Assembly (NCBI GenBank): GCA_036403035.1
Contig: DASWRT010000158.1
Span: 1 to 10,478 of the forward strand
From: DASWRT01 sp036403035
GTDB lineage: Bacteria; Pseudomonadota; Alphaproteobacteria; ATCC43930; CGMCC-115725
Reading direction: 5' to 3'
Length of the DNA stretch: 10,478 nucleotides
This document shows, one piece after another, positions 1-7,094 of the stretch. The translations under genes were made by a program, and so were the position numbers. Numbering within the stretch: the first letter of the stretch is position 1; each line of letters starts with the position of its first letter. Below the pieces are notes generated by a model. That model did no database searches. It was not told where the DNA came from and was given only the letters and a program-made list of their open reading frames with translations.

Positions 1-365
1 GACTGCATCGGGTCCTGGAAGACCATCGCGACCTTGCCGCCGCGCAGGCTCCGAAGCTCCCCGCCCTGCATCGCCAGCACGTCGTCGCCGCGGAAACGGA
101 TTGCCCCGCCCGCGATGCGGCTCGGCTCCTCCAGGAGCCGCATGATCGACAGAGCCGTGACGCTCTTCCCCGAGCCGGATTCTCCGACGACGCCGAGCGT
201 CTCGCCCGGCATCACCGAGAAGGTGACGCCGTCGACCGCGCGCACGACGCCGTCGTCGGTATAGAAATGCGTGCGGAGATCCTCGACCTCGAGGATCGGT
301 TTGGCGTCACTCGCTTCGGCGCGCGGCAGGATCGTCTCGGCGGGAGGGGGTTCGCGATGATCCAT
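1..365 (-). CDS. Oligopeptide/dipeptide-type ABC transporter ATP-binding protein (DppD/OppD-like), partial
   Basis: ATPase that would power the importer encoded just upstream on the same strand; it acts on the cytoplasmic face of the membrane bound to the two permeases. Only the first 121 codons are inside the window, and the C-terminal part lies beyond base 1. Seen: the Walker A loop GESGSGKS at residues 61-68 and the Q-loop FQDPM at about 116-120, both typical of the OppD/DppD class. The signature motif and Walker B are outside the window. The ATG at 365 lies 5 bp after the permease stop, so the genes are very probably co-transcribed. About 23 residues precede the usual ILEVEDL start of the domain, slightly long, but no other ATG lies before residue 52. 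A partner DppF-type ATPase may follow, or this may be a fused double ATPase; the window cannot tell. Confidence 0.93.
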   Translation of the reverse strand, partial: MDHREPPPAETILPRAEASDAKPILEVEDLRTHFYTDDGVVRAVDGVTFSVMPGETLGVVGESGSGKSVTALSIMRLLEEPSRIAGGAIRFRGDDVLAMQGGELRSLRGGKVAMVFQDPMQ

Positions 366-370
366 GCCGT

Positions 371-1255
371 TCACCGCCGCCGCGCCTTGGGATCCAGCCA
401 GTCGCGGATGCCGTCGCCGAGGAAGTTGAAGCCGAGCACGACGGTGAGGATCGCCAGACCGGGAAAGGTGGCCACCCACCATTGCTCGACGAGTTCCCGC
501 CCCTCGGAGACCATAGCGCCCCATTCCGCGGTCGGCGGCACGACGCCGAGGCCGAGGAAGGACAGACCGGCAAAGGTGATGATCGCGTTGCCGATGTCGA
601 GCGTGACCAGCACGATGAGCGGGCCGATGGCGTTCGGGATGATGTGCCGCATCAGCACGCGGCCCGGACCGAAGCCGATGACCTGCGCAGCCTCGACATA
701 CTCTCGGGAGCGCTGGACAATGACGAGGCTGCGCGCGAGACGCGCAAATTTCGGCCACCAAACGATGAGCATCGCGATGATCGTGTTGGTGATGCCGATG
801 CCGAGTGCGGCGGCGATCGCCATCGCCAGGATGATCGGCGGGAAGCAGAGCACGAGGTCGGTGATCCGCATGATCAGCTCCTCGATCTTGCCGCCGGCGT
901 AGGCCGCGATCCCGCCGAGCACGGTGCCGAACACCGCGCTCGCCAGCACGACGACCGTTCCGGTGAAGAGCGAGATGCGCGATCCGTAGAGGAGCCGCGC
1001 GAGCACGTCGCGGCCGAGCGCGTCGGTGCCGAGCCAGTGCGCCGCCGACGGCGGCTGCAACCGGTTCACGACGTCGACGGCGTCCGGCGCGTACGGCGAG
1101 AGGAGCGGCGCCCCGAGCGCAACCAGCAGCCAGATAAAGATGATTGCCGCCCCTCCCCCCGAGAGACCGTAGCGGCGCCAGATCCGCCGCGCCCGCGACG
1201 AGGGCACCGGCTGCACGACTGCGGTCGGGACCGCCTGGAGCGTGGCGTCGGTCAT
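371..1255 (-). CDS. Peptide-type ABC transporter permease, DppC/OppC-like
   Basis: Inner-membrane permease, the second of the two channel subunits of a DppBC-type importer (294 aa, normal family length). Seen: a short cytoplasmic N-terminus, a first hydrophobic segment at about residues 35-52, then HWLGTDALGRDVLARLLYG at 73-91, a hallmark of DppC proteins. Further membrane segments follow, with the EAA loop that contacts the ATPase (YVEAAQVIGFGPGRV, 187-200). The C-terminal DGIRDWLDPK also fits the family. The ATG overlaps the stop of the preceding permease by 4 bp (ATGA), implying translational coupling. A longer in-frame reading upstream to 2098 is only an out-of-frame run through the other permease and is not a fusion. 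The substrate cannot be read from the permease; the class moves peptides, but also opines, nickel chelates and some glycosides. Confidence 0.95.
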   Translation of the reverse strand: MTDATLQAVPTAVVQPVPSSRARRIWRRYGLSGGGAAIIFIWLLVALGAPLLSPYAPDAVDVVNRLQPPSAAHWLGTDALGRDVLARLLYGSRISLFTGTVVVLASAVFGTVLGGIAAYAGGKIEELIMRITDLVLCFPPIILAMAIAAALGIGITNTIIAMLIVWWPKFARLARSLVIVQRSREYVEAAQVIGFGPGRVLMRHIIPNAIGPLIVLVTLDIGNAIITFAGLSFLGLGVVPPTAEWGAMVSEGRELVEQWWVATFPGLAILTVVLGFNFLGDGIRDWLDPKARRR

Positions 1256-2265
1256 CGCCGCACCACCCGAGGATCGAGCAGTGCGTAGCTGAAATCGATC
1301 AGCAGATTGATGACGAGATAGACGACGGCGACCATGAGGGTGATGCCCATGATCGCCGGAAAGTCGACCGACACTGCGCTGCTGAAGGTGTAGCGGCCGA
1401 GTCCCGGCCAGGAGAAGATCGTCTCCGTCATGACGGCGCCGGTCAGCAGGTTGGCGTATGCGAGGCCGCCGAGCGTCACCACGGGGATGAGTGCGTTCGG
1501 CAGCACGTGACCGATCACGATCGCCGTCTCCCGCAATCCCTTCGCGCGCGCGACGCGGACATATTCCTGTTGCAGGCTCTCGAGCATGCTGGCGCGCGTC
1601 GTCCGCGTGATCAGACCCAGGGTCGCGGCGGCGAGCACGATCGACGGCAGGACCAAGTGCGCGGCCGCGTCGCGGAACGTGTCCCAGTCGCCGACGAGCG
1701 CACTGTCGACGAGGAACAGCCCGGTGACCGTCGGCGGCGGGAAGGCGATCGGGTCGAGACGTCCCGGCCCCGGCGCGATCTGCAGCCCGCCATAAAAGAT
1801 CGCGAGCATGATGAAGGCCAGCCAGAAAGTCGGCGAAGACACGCCGATCAGCGACACGAACCGCGCGACATGGTCGATCCAGCTGTCGCGCCGCACGGCG
1901 GCCAGAATGCCGAGCGGAATGCCGATCAGGAGCGACAGCGCGAAGGCGATCGTCGAGAGTTCGATCGTCGCCGGCGCGTATTGCAGGATGTCGTCGAGCA
2001 CCGGCCGCTGCGATGCGATCGAGACGCCGAGATCGCCGTGAACGATGCCTCTGAGGAAAACCCAATACTGCTTCCAGAGCGGCAGATCGAGCCCCCACTT
2101 GGCCCGGAACCGGGCGACGTAGTCCGGGTTCGACGCGGCGAGGTCGCCGAGCTGCGTCAGCACCGGGTCGCCCGGCACGGTATTCGCGATAAGGAAGATC
2201 ACGAGCGTCGCGAGCACCGCCATCAGAGCGGCGATCGCGACGCGCGAGGTGACATAGCGGAGCAT
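1252..2265 (-). CDS. Peptide-type ABC transporter permease, DppB/OppB-like
   Basis: Inner-membrane permease, the first of the pair (337 aa, typical length). Seen: the N-terminal membrane helix at about residues 5-27 followed by the conserved NTVPGDP stretch (28-34). A periplasmic segment contains KWGLDLPLWKQYWVFLRGI (56-74) and HGDLGVSI. The EAA-type loop is EYVRVARAKGLRETAIVIGH (234-253) with LPNALIPV after it, and the C-terminus is LLDPRVVRR. These are standard DppB landmarks. The gene starts 16 bp after the binding-protein stop and overlaps the DppC-like gene by 4 bp, so it belongs to the same operon. Only a weak purine-rich stretch precedes its ATG, consistent with coupled translation. 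The call is firm for the family and open for the substrate. Confidence 0.95.
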   Translation of the reverse strand: MLRYVTSRVAIAALMAVLATLVIFLIANTVPGDPVLTQLGDLAASNPDYVARFRAKWGLDLPLWKQYWVFLRGIVHGDLGVSIASQRPVLDDILQYAPATIELSTIAFALSLLIGIPLGILAAVRRDSWIDHVARFVSLIGVSSPTFWLAFIMLAIFYGGLQIAPGPGRLDPIAFPPPTVTGLFLVDSALVGDWDTFRDAAAHLVLPSIVLAAATLGLITRTTRASMLESLQQEYVRVARAKGLRETAIVIGHVLPNALIPVVTLGGLAYANLLTGAVMTETIFSWPGLGRYTFSSAVSVDFPAIMGITLMVAVVYLVINLLIDFSYALLDPRVVRR

Positions 2266-2281
2266 CTAGCCCGCCGCCGTT

Positions 2282-3892
2282 CTATTGCGCCGGCTTGGCC
2301 GTAGAGAAATCCGCCATCCATCCGGCGCCGGTGAGCTGGAACCCGGCGACGCGCTTGCGCACGGCGACCTGATAGATCGGCTGGAACAGGATGACCAAGT
2401 TCGCGTTGTCGACCATCGCTTTCTGGTACTGCCTCCAGAGCTGCGCCTGCTTCTGCAGATCGGTCTCGGCGGCCGCGCGGCTCACGACGTCCTTCACCTC
2501 TTGCGGCGGCTGCCAGTGGACGCGGCGCGCGACGCGCTCGACCGTGGCGGAGGCCCACAGCTGGTTTTCGACCGCGGGCGGGTTCCAGAAGGTGAGCACG
2601 CCACCCGGCGACTTGTTGGTCGTGAACTGCGTCCGCAGATTGACCTGATCCATCGGGTTGAGGTTCGCCTTGATGCCGACGCGCGCGAGGTCCGATTGGA
2701 TCTTCTGCGCGAGGAGCTGGTACGACACGCCGACGATCGAGGCGTTGCCGTAGGACAGCTCGAAGCTGAACCCGTCGGGAAGTCCGGCTTCGGCGAGGAG
2801 CTGCTTCGCCTTGTCGAGATCCTGCCGGAAGCCGATCTCGCGCGTCAGCTGCTCGGTCGAGCCGTTGGTGCCGATCGGAAGGAAGCTGACAGGGCGGATC
2901 GCCGAGCCGCCGACCAGGGCGTCGCGGATGCCGTCATAGTCGATCGCGTAGCCGATCGCCTGCCGCGCCTGCTTCTTGGCGAGCGCCGGATTGAATTCCG
3001 GCTCCTGCGTCACCGCCATGTAGACGAAATCGAGGCTCGGCTCGCGCTGCACCACGACGTCCGGATTGTCCTTGAGCGTCGCGATCTGCTCGGGGATCAG
3101 GTTGAAGGCGATGTCGACGTCGCCGCGGCGGACCGCCAGCAGCTGCGCCGCGCTGTCGCCGATATGCCGGATCACGACGCGCTCGAAACCGGGCTGCCCG
3201 CGCCAGTAGTTCGGGTTCTTGACGAGCTGGATCGTCGCGTTGCGCTCCCAGCCGGCGATCTTATAGGGGCCCGTGCCCGCCGAGTTCTGGTCGAGCCACT
3301 GCGTCGCCTTGTCGGCGTCCTTCGCGCTCGCGTCGGAGAGGCCGCCGTGCTGCGCCACGATCTTCTTCTCGTAGATCGAGAAGGCCGGCGCCGCGAGGAT
3401 GGTCAGGATCGGTTGGGACGGGTCCTTCAGGATAACGTCGACCGTCTTCGGATCGACGATCTCGATCCGGTCGACATGCGCGATGTACTGCGCCGGCTGG
3501 TCCTTGAGGTTGAGCACGCGGTCCAGCGAGAACTTGACGTCCTCCGCCGTCATCACGTCGCCGCTGGCGAACTTGACGCCGTCGCGCAGCGTGAAGCGGT
3601 ATCCCTTCCCGTCCGCCGTCCGCTCCCATTTCGCGGCCAGCTGCGGCTTGACGTTGACGTAGTCGCCGGGATCCATCGTCACCAGCGTCTCGTACGCCGC
3701 CTTGAGCGTCATCGGCGGCGTGTACTGAGACATGCGGGCCGGGTCGAGCGTGATCGTATCGCTCGTGTCGACCCCGATCACCAGGGTATTGCGCGGCGCT
3801 GCCGCATCGGAAGCCGAGGGCAAGGCGGCCAGCACGGCGCCGATAGCCGTGGCAATCAGGAACGCGCGACGACGAACCGATCGAAAGATCAT
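2282..3892 (-). CDS. ABC transporter substrate-binding protein, family 5 (DppA/OppA-like)
   Basis: Periplasmic receptor that captures the ligand and presents it to the DppBC-type permeases (536 aa, normal for family 5). Seen: a basic N-terminus and hydrophobic core with likely cleavage near SASDAAA (about residues 25-31). The mature protein carries LDPARMSQY, an L..WE...DGK.Y.F.LRDGVKF stretch and the GTGPYKI motif, classic for SBP_bac_5. The leader contains RRRAFL, close to a twin-arginine motif, so Sec or Tat export is possible. Start choice: an ATG 15 bp upstream (3907) overlaps the Shine-Dalgarno GGAGGAG, while the ATG at 3892 sits 5 nt after it and is preferred. It is the first gene of the importer operon and is controlled from the palindrome-bearing region at 3926-3964. 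The ligand is unknown; family-5 proteins also bind non-peptide ligands, and the enzyme neighbours make a non-peptide ligand plausible. Confidence 0.95.
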   Translation of the reverse strand: MIFRSVRRRAFLIATAIGAVLAALPSASDAAAPRNTLVIGVDTSDTITLDPARMSQYTPPMTLKAAYETLVTMDPGDYVNVKPQLAAKWERTADGKGYRFTLRDGVKFASGDVMTAEDVKFSLDRVLNLKDQPAQYIAHVDRIEIVDPKTVDVILKDPSQPILTILAAPAFSIYEKKIVAQHGGLSDASAKDADKATQWLDQNSAGTGPYKIAGWERNATIQLVKNPNYWRGQPGFERVVIRHIGDSAAQLLAVRRGDVDIAFNLIPEQIATLKDNPDVVVQREPSLDFVYMAVTQEPEFNPALAKKQARQAIGYAIDYDGIRDALVGGSAIRPVSFLPIGTNGSTEQLTREIGFRQDLDKAKQLLAEAGLPDGFSFELSYGNASIVGVSYQLLAQKIQSDLARVGIKANLNPMDQVNLRTQFTTNKSPGGVLTFWNPPAVENQLWASATVERVARRVHWQPPQEVKDVVSRAAAETDLQKQAQLWRQYQKAMVDNANLVILFQPIYQVAVRKRVAGFQLTGAGWMADFSTAKPAQ

Positions 3893-3897
3893 GTTGT

Positions 3898-3904
3898 CTC
3901 CTCC
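3898..3904 (-). promoter_or_regulatory. Ribosome binding site deciding the start of the binding-protein gene
   Basis: On the minus strand GGAGGAG lies 5 nt before the ATG at 3892. The alternative ATG at 3907 is directly adjacent to this motif and has no comparable site of its own, so the shorter protein is preferred. Confidence 0.75.
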
Positions 3905-3925
3905 CATGCGGCGACCGTATTTTTG

Positions 3926-3945
3926 CTTTTAGAACGTTCTAAAAG
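3926..3945. promoter_or_regulatory. Perfect 20-bp palindrome, predicted LacI-family operator
   Basis: The sequence CTTTTAGAACGTTCTAAAAG is identical to its own reverse complement over all 20 bases. It sits between the divergent transporter and acyl-CoA dehydrogenase genes. LacI-family operators are typically even-length palindromes with a central CG, often within AACGTT, where the hinge-helix leucine intercalates. The LacI-family protein encoded at 5980-7077 keeps that leucine. On the minus strand the palindrome contains the predicted -10 box, so a bound repressor would block RNA polymerase. Its AT-rich arms stand out in GC-rich surroundings. I infer that the local LacI-type protein binds here. 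Another dimeric regulator cannot be excluded, because no second copy of the site was found by eye in the window. Confidence 0.75.
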
Positions 3946-3964
3946 TGTTGGATCGCTCTGTCAA
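3936..3964 (-). promoter_or_regulatory. Predicted sigma70-type promoter of the ABC transporter operon
   Basis: Reading the minus strand, a consensus -35 TTGACA (3964-3959) is followed after exactly 17 bp by TAGAAC (3941-3936), which matches four of six bases of the TATAAT consensus. The predicted transcription start is about 3929-3930, leaving a leader of roughly 37 nt with the Shine-Dalgarno near its end. The -10 box lies inside the 20-bp palindrome. No equally good promoter was seen on the plus strand for the acyl-CoA dehydrogenase gene. Confidence 0.65.
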
Positions 3965-4016
3965 ACGGAGCTTACCATCGGTCCGGCGGATGTGAACTGG
4001 GCGAAAATGGGGCAGG

Positions 4017-4023
4017 GGAGGAG
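4017..4023 (+). promoter_or_regulatory. Strong ribosome binding site supporting a TTG start
   Basis: GGAGGAG lies 3 nt before TTG at 4027 (6 nt from its first GGAG core). No in-frame ATG occurs until codon 46, which would remove conserved N-terminal helices of the dehydrogenase, so the TTG is taken as the start. Confidence 0.7.
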
Positions 4024-4026
4024 CAT

Positions 4027-5169
4027 TTGAGCGACGACGGCAACCCGGCCGACCGGCACTCGCTGCTGCGCGACGCGGCGCGGCACTTCGCCGATCGCGA
4101 GATCCGCCCGATTGCCGCGGGGCTCGATTCAAGCGAACGGTTTCCGGCCGATCTCTACGGCAAGATGGCCGACCTAGGCATGTTCGGCATCACCGTGCCG
4201 GAAGCGCTCGGCGGGGTCGGCGCCGACGTCCTCGCCTACGCGCAGATCATGGAGGAGCTGTCGCGCGGCTATGCGTCGGTCGCCGATCAATGCGGTCTCG
4301 TCGAGCTGGTCGGCACGCTGCTCGCCGAGCACGGCACGCCGGCGCAGCAGGAACGCTACCTGCGTCCGCTGCTCCGGGCGGAGCGGCGCTGCGCCTACGC
4401 AATCACCGAGGCGGAAGCCGGCTCCGACATTTCCGGCATCCGGACGACCGCGACCGAGACGGCGGAGGGCTGGCGCCTCTCCGGCGGCAAGCTATGGATC
4501 CACAATGCGCCGGTGGCCGATTTCGCAGTCGTCCTGGCGCGCACCGCGCCGGACCTCGGCAAGCGGGGGATGAGCATCTTCCTCGTCGATCGGGACCGCG
4601 CGGGCTACCGCGTCGGCCGCAGCGAGCACAAGATGGGGCAGCGGGCGTCGCAGGTCGGCGCGCTTCATTTCGACGAGATCGACCTGCCGCGGGACGCGCT
4701 GCTCGGGCCGCCGAACCGCGGCTTTCACCTGATGATGGGCGTTCTCGACAAGGGGCGCGTCGGCATCGCCGCCTTGGCGGTCGGCATCCTCCAGGCGGCG
4801 CTCGACGCCTCGGTCGAGCAGGCGAAGGCGCGGCGCCAGTTCGGCCATCCGATCGCCGACTTCCAGGCCATCCAATGGCTGATCGCCGACATGGCCAAGG
4901 ATCTGCACGCCGCGCGGCTGATGACGCACCATGCGGCCTCGCTGCTCGACGCCGGCCGCCGCGCGACCGTCGAGTGCTCGATGGCGAAGTGCTTCGCGAG
5001 CGACGCGGCCGTCGCCCGCACCGCCGATGCCGTCCAGATCCACGGCGGCATGGGCTACATCCGCGGCATCGAGGTCGAGCGGTTGTACCGCGATGCCAAG
5101 ATCACCCAGATCTACGAGGGGACGAACCAGGTCCAGCGCATGATCATCGCCCGGCAGGTCCTCGCATGA
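4027..5169 (+). CDS. Acyl-CoA dehydrogenase family protein
   Basis: FAD-dependent cytoplasmic enzyme that introduces an alpha-beta double bond into an acyl-CoA and passes electrons to electron-transfer flavoprotein (380 aa, normal length). Seen: an N-terminal helical domain, then the FAD/substrate motif YAITEAEAGSD (124-134), the middle beta domain and RRQFGHPI (269-276). QIHGGMGYIRG follows at 337-347, and the C-terminal IYEGTNQVQR contains Glu364, in the position of the catalytic base of short/medium-chain acyl-CoA dehydrogenases. All key residues are present, so it should be active. It starts with TTG, backed by a strong ribosome site. It diverges from the transporter operon and overlaps the downstream SDR by 4 bp. 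Acyl specificity is not readable; short or branched acyl-CoA, as in isobutyryl-CoA dehydrogenase, is one option. Most likely it is co-regulated with the transporter through the palindrome 81 bp upstream. Confidence 0.95.
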   Translation: MSDDGNPADRHSLLRDAARHFADREIRPIAAGLDSSERFPADLYGKMADLGMFGITVPEALGGVGADVLAYAQIMEELSRGYASVADQCGLVELVGTLLAEHGTPAQQERYLRPLLRAERRCAYAITEAEAGSDISGIRTTATETAEGWRLSGGKLWIHNAPVADFAVVLARTAPDLGKRGMSIFLVDRDRAGYRVGRSEHKMGQRASQVGALHFDEIDLPRDALLGPPNRGFHLMMGVLDKGRVGIAALAVGILQAALDASVEQAKARRQFGHPIADFQAIQWLIADMAKDLHAARLMTHHAASLLDAGRRATVECSMAKCFASDAAVARTADAVQIHGGMGYIRGIEVERLYRDAKITQIYEGTNQVQRMIIARQVLA

Positions 5170-5969
5170 CGATGGCCGCCGGTCCCGACAGCGCGCCCTC
5201 CGGCCGCCACGCGGTCCTCGTCACGGGCGGTCGCCGCGGCATCGGACGCGGCATCGCCTGGAGCTTCGCCGCGAAGGGCTATGACGTGATCGTCAACGAC
5301 CTCGTCGAGGACGAAGCGACCGATGCGACGCTAGCGGGCATCGCCGAGCGGGGCGCTCGTGGTGCGTTCGTATGCGCGGATATCGCCGACATCGCGGCGC
5401 ATGCCGGTCTCGTCGATCGGGCGTTCGCGGCGTTCGGCCGGTTGGACGTGCTCGTCAACAACGCAGGTATTTCGGTTGCGCGGCGCGGCGACATGCTCGA
5501 CGTAACGCCGGAGAGCTTCGACCGCCTGATCGCGACGAATTTGCGCGGGCCGTTCTTCCTGACGCAGACGGTCGCGCGCCGCATGATCGAGACCTCACCG
5601 CCGCTGGGTCTGCGGCGCGCGATCATCACCGTCTCGTCCGCCAACGTGACCTTCGCGTCGCCCGACCGTGCCGAGTACTGCCTGTCAAAGACCGGTCTCG
5701 CAATGATGACGAAGCTCTATGCCGTCCGGCTCGCGGAATACGAGATCGGGGTGTACGAGATCCGTCCGGGCATCATCCGCACGGACATGACTGCGGTTGT
5801 TCAGGAGAAATACCACAAGGCGATCGCTCAGGGCATTACGCCGATCGCGCGCTGGGGGGAGCCCGAGGATGTCGGCCGTGCGGCGGTCGCGCTCGCCAGC
5901 GGCGACTTCGCTTTCACAACCGGGGATGCCGTGCATGTCGATGGCGGACTGCACATCGCCCGCCTGTAA
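5166..5969 (+). CDS. Short-chain dehydrogenase/reductase (FabG-like SDR)
   Basis: NAD(P)-dependent oxidoreductase of the classical SDR fold (267 aa). Seen: cofactor loop TGGRRGIG (20-27), NNAG (98-101), Asn125, Ser158, and Tyr171/Lys175 in the YCLSK motif, so the full catalytic tetrad is present. The C-terminus carries the usual VDGG motif. Asp45 at the end of the second strand (IVNDL) suggests preference for NAD(H), a general SDR rule, and hence a catabolic direction. Its ATG overlaps the acyl-CoA dehydrogenase stop (ATGA), implying coupled expression and a linked step such as oxidation of a hydroxyacyl-CoA. However, the sequence style, including the MIETSPP insert before the catalytic serine, resembles SDRs I associate with rhizobial sugar catabolic loci, so a sugar or polyol dehydrogenase is an equal alternative. 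Automated labels as 3-ketoacyl-ACP reductase would overstate what is known. Confidence 0.93.
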   Translation: MTMAAGPDSAPSGRHAVLVTGGRRGIGRGIAWSFAAKGYDVIVNDLVEDEATDATLAGIAERGARGAFVCADIADIAAHAGLVDRAFAAFGRLDVLVNNAGISVARRGDMLDVTPESFDRLIATNLRGPFFLTQTVARRMIETSPPLGLRRAIITVSSANVTFASPDRAEYCLSKTGLAMMTKLYAVRLAEYEIGVYEIRPGIIRTDMTAVVQEKYHKAIAQGITPIARWGEPEDVGRAAVALASGDFAFTTGDAVHVDGGLHIARL

Positions 5970-5979
5970 GTCGGGTGCG

Positions 5980-7077
5980 TCAAGCTCGCCGGCGCGGTCG
6001 GACAGGGGCGTGGATCGGCGGCGGCGGTCCGCTCGTCTCGCGGAGCACCAGCTCCGGTTGCAGCACGATTTGCCGCGTCGGCCGGTCGAAATCGGCGATC
6101 CGATCGAGCAGGAGCGTCGCCGCTGCATCCCCGATGGCCGTCGAGCGGATCGCCACAGTCGAGAGCGCCGGCCGCCACAGCGCCGCCTCGGCAATGTCGT
6201 CGCAGCCGAAGACCGCGAAATCCCGGCCCGGCTCACGCCCGATCTGGCGCAGTCCCAGCATCACGCCGAACGCGACGACGTCGTTGAAGCAGACGGCGGC
6301 GGTCGTCGCCGATGCCCTGCCTGCGTCGAGCAGTTCCTGGATCCAGCGCACGCCGTTCTCGCGCGTCGGCGCCCCCTGCCGGACGAGCGCCGGATCGGCT
6401 GTCGCGCCGTAGGCGGCAAGCGCGTCGCGATAGCCCTGATACCGCTCCGCGCCGGTCGACGTCCGCTCCGTACCGCCGAGCATTGCGATGCGGCGGTGGC
6501 CGAGCGCGAGGAGATGCTCGGTTGCGAGTTGTGTGCCGAGCCGGTGATCGTTGCCGGCGTAATCGACGTCGGCCCCGACGACCCGCCGAGAGATGAGGAC
6601 GCAGGGAACGACGCCGGCGAGGCGCTGCAGCCAGACCGGGTCGGTGCCTTCGGCCGGGCATATGATGAGCCCGTCGGCATTGTACTCGCGCATCGTCTCG
6701 ACGAAGCGTTCCTGCCGCGCCGGGGATTCGCTGGAGTTGCTGAGAAACACGGTCCGGCCCAGCCGGGTGAAGGCATGCTCGATCGCGGCCGTCAACTCGG
6801 CGAAATAGGGGTTCGTCAACTCATTGATCGCGAGCCCGACCGTGTGTGTCTGCTGCGTGCGCAGGCTCGCCGCGCCGCGGTTGTAGATATAGCCGAGCGC
6901 CGCGGCCGAATGGAGAACTCTGAGCCGCGTCTCTTCCGCGACGAGCGGACTCTTGCGCAGCACCAGCGAGACGGTCGCGGTCGAAACGCCGGCATGCCGG
7001 GCGAGGTCGCGCTGCGTCAGCCGCGTCCGCCCGCGGTCGCCGGTCCCGTGATCCGTCACGGTGTCGGGAGTGGCCAT
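5980..7077 (-). CDS. LacI-family transcriptional regulator
   Basis: DNA-binding regulator with a periplasmic-binding-protein-like effector domain (365 aa). Seen: helix-turn-helix LTQRDLARHAGVSTATVSLVL (residues 20-40), then the LacI linker TRLRVLHSAAALGY and hinge helix NRGAASLRT. Leu72 is in the position that intercalates at the central CG of LacI-type operators. The effector domain begins near residue 78 (VGLAINELTNPYFAELT) and includes GLIICPAEGTDP, GHRRIAMLGG and a CDDIAEA motif near the ligand site. A tail of about 19 residues precedes the HTH. The gene is convergent with the SDR (10 bp apart) and divergent from the crotonase gene (17 bp). It is the obvious candidate to bind the palindrome at 3926-3945, with a pathway intermediate or imported ligand as inducer. 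Activator or repressor mode is not shown by sequence, but overlap of the site with a -10 box favours repression. Confidence 0.96.
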   Translation of the reverse strand: MATPDTVTDHGTGDRGRTRLTQRDLARHAGVSTATVSLVLRKSPLVAEETRLRVLHSAAALGYIYNRGAASLRTQQTHTVGLAINELTNPYFAELTAAIEHAFTRLGRTVFLSNSSESPARQERFVETMREYNADGLIICPAEGTDPVWLQRLAGVVPCVLISRRVVGADVDYAGNDHRLGTQLATEHLLALGHRRIAMLGGTERTSTGAERYQGYRDALAAYGATADPALVRQGAPTRENGVRWIQELLDAGRASATTAAVCFNDVVAFGVMLGLRQIGREPGRDFAVFGCDDIAEAALWRPALSTVAIRSTAIGDAAATLLLDRIADFDRPTRQIVLQPELVLRETSGPPPPIHAPVRPRRRA

Positions 7078-7094
7078 TTCCGGAGGATATCGCG

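Noticed and set aside
371..2098. A 575-codon minus-strand frame that could be read as a permease fusion
   Set aside because: The first 281 codons are the wrong frame of the DppB-like gene. The real DppC-like protein starts at 1255 with an ATGA overlap.
2285..4030. A 581-codon open frame on the plus strand antisense to the dppA-like gene
   Set aside because: Its translation is low-complexity Arg/Leu/Asp/Val-rich with no recognisable family, and it mirrors a clear family-5 binding protein. Long antisense frames are expected in GC-rich codons.
4290..5969. A longer SDR reading frame extending upstream through the acyl-CoA dehydrogenase gene
   Set aside because: The upstream part is out-of-frame sequence of the acyl-CoA dehydrogenase. 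The SDR fold begins just after the ATG at 5166.
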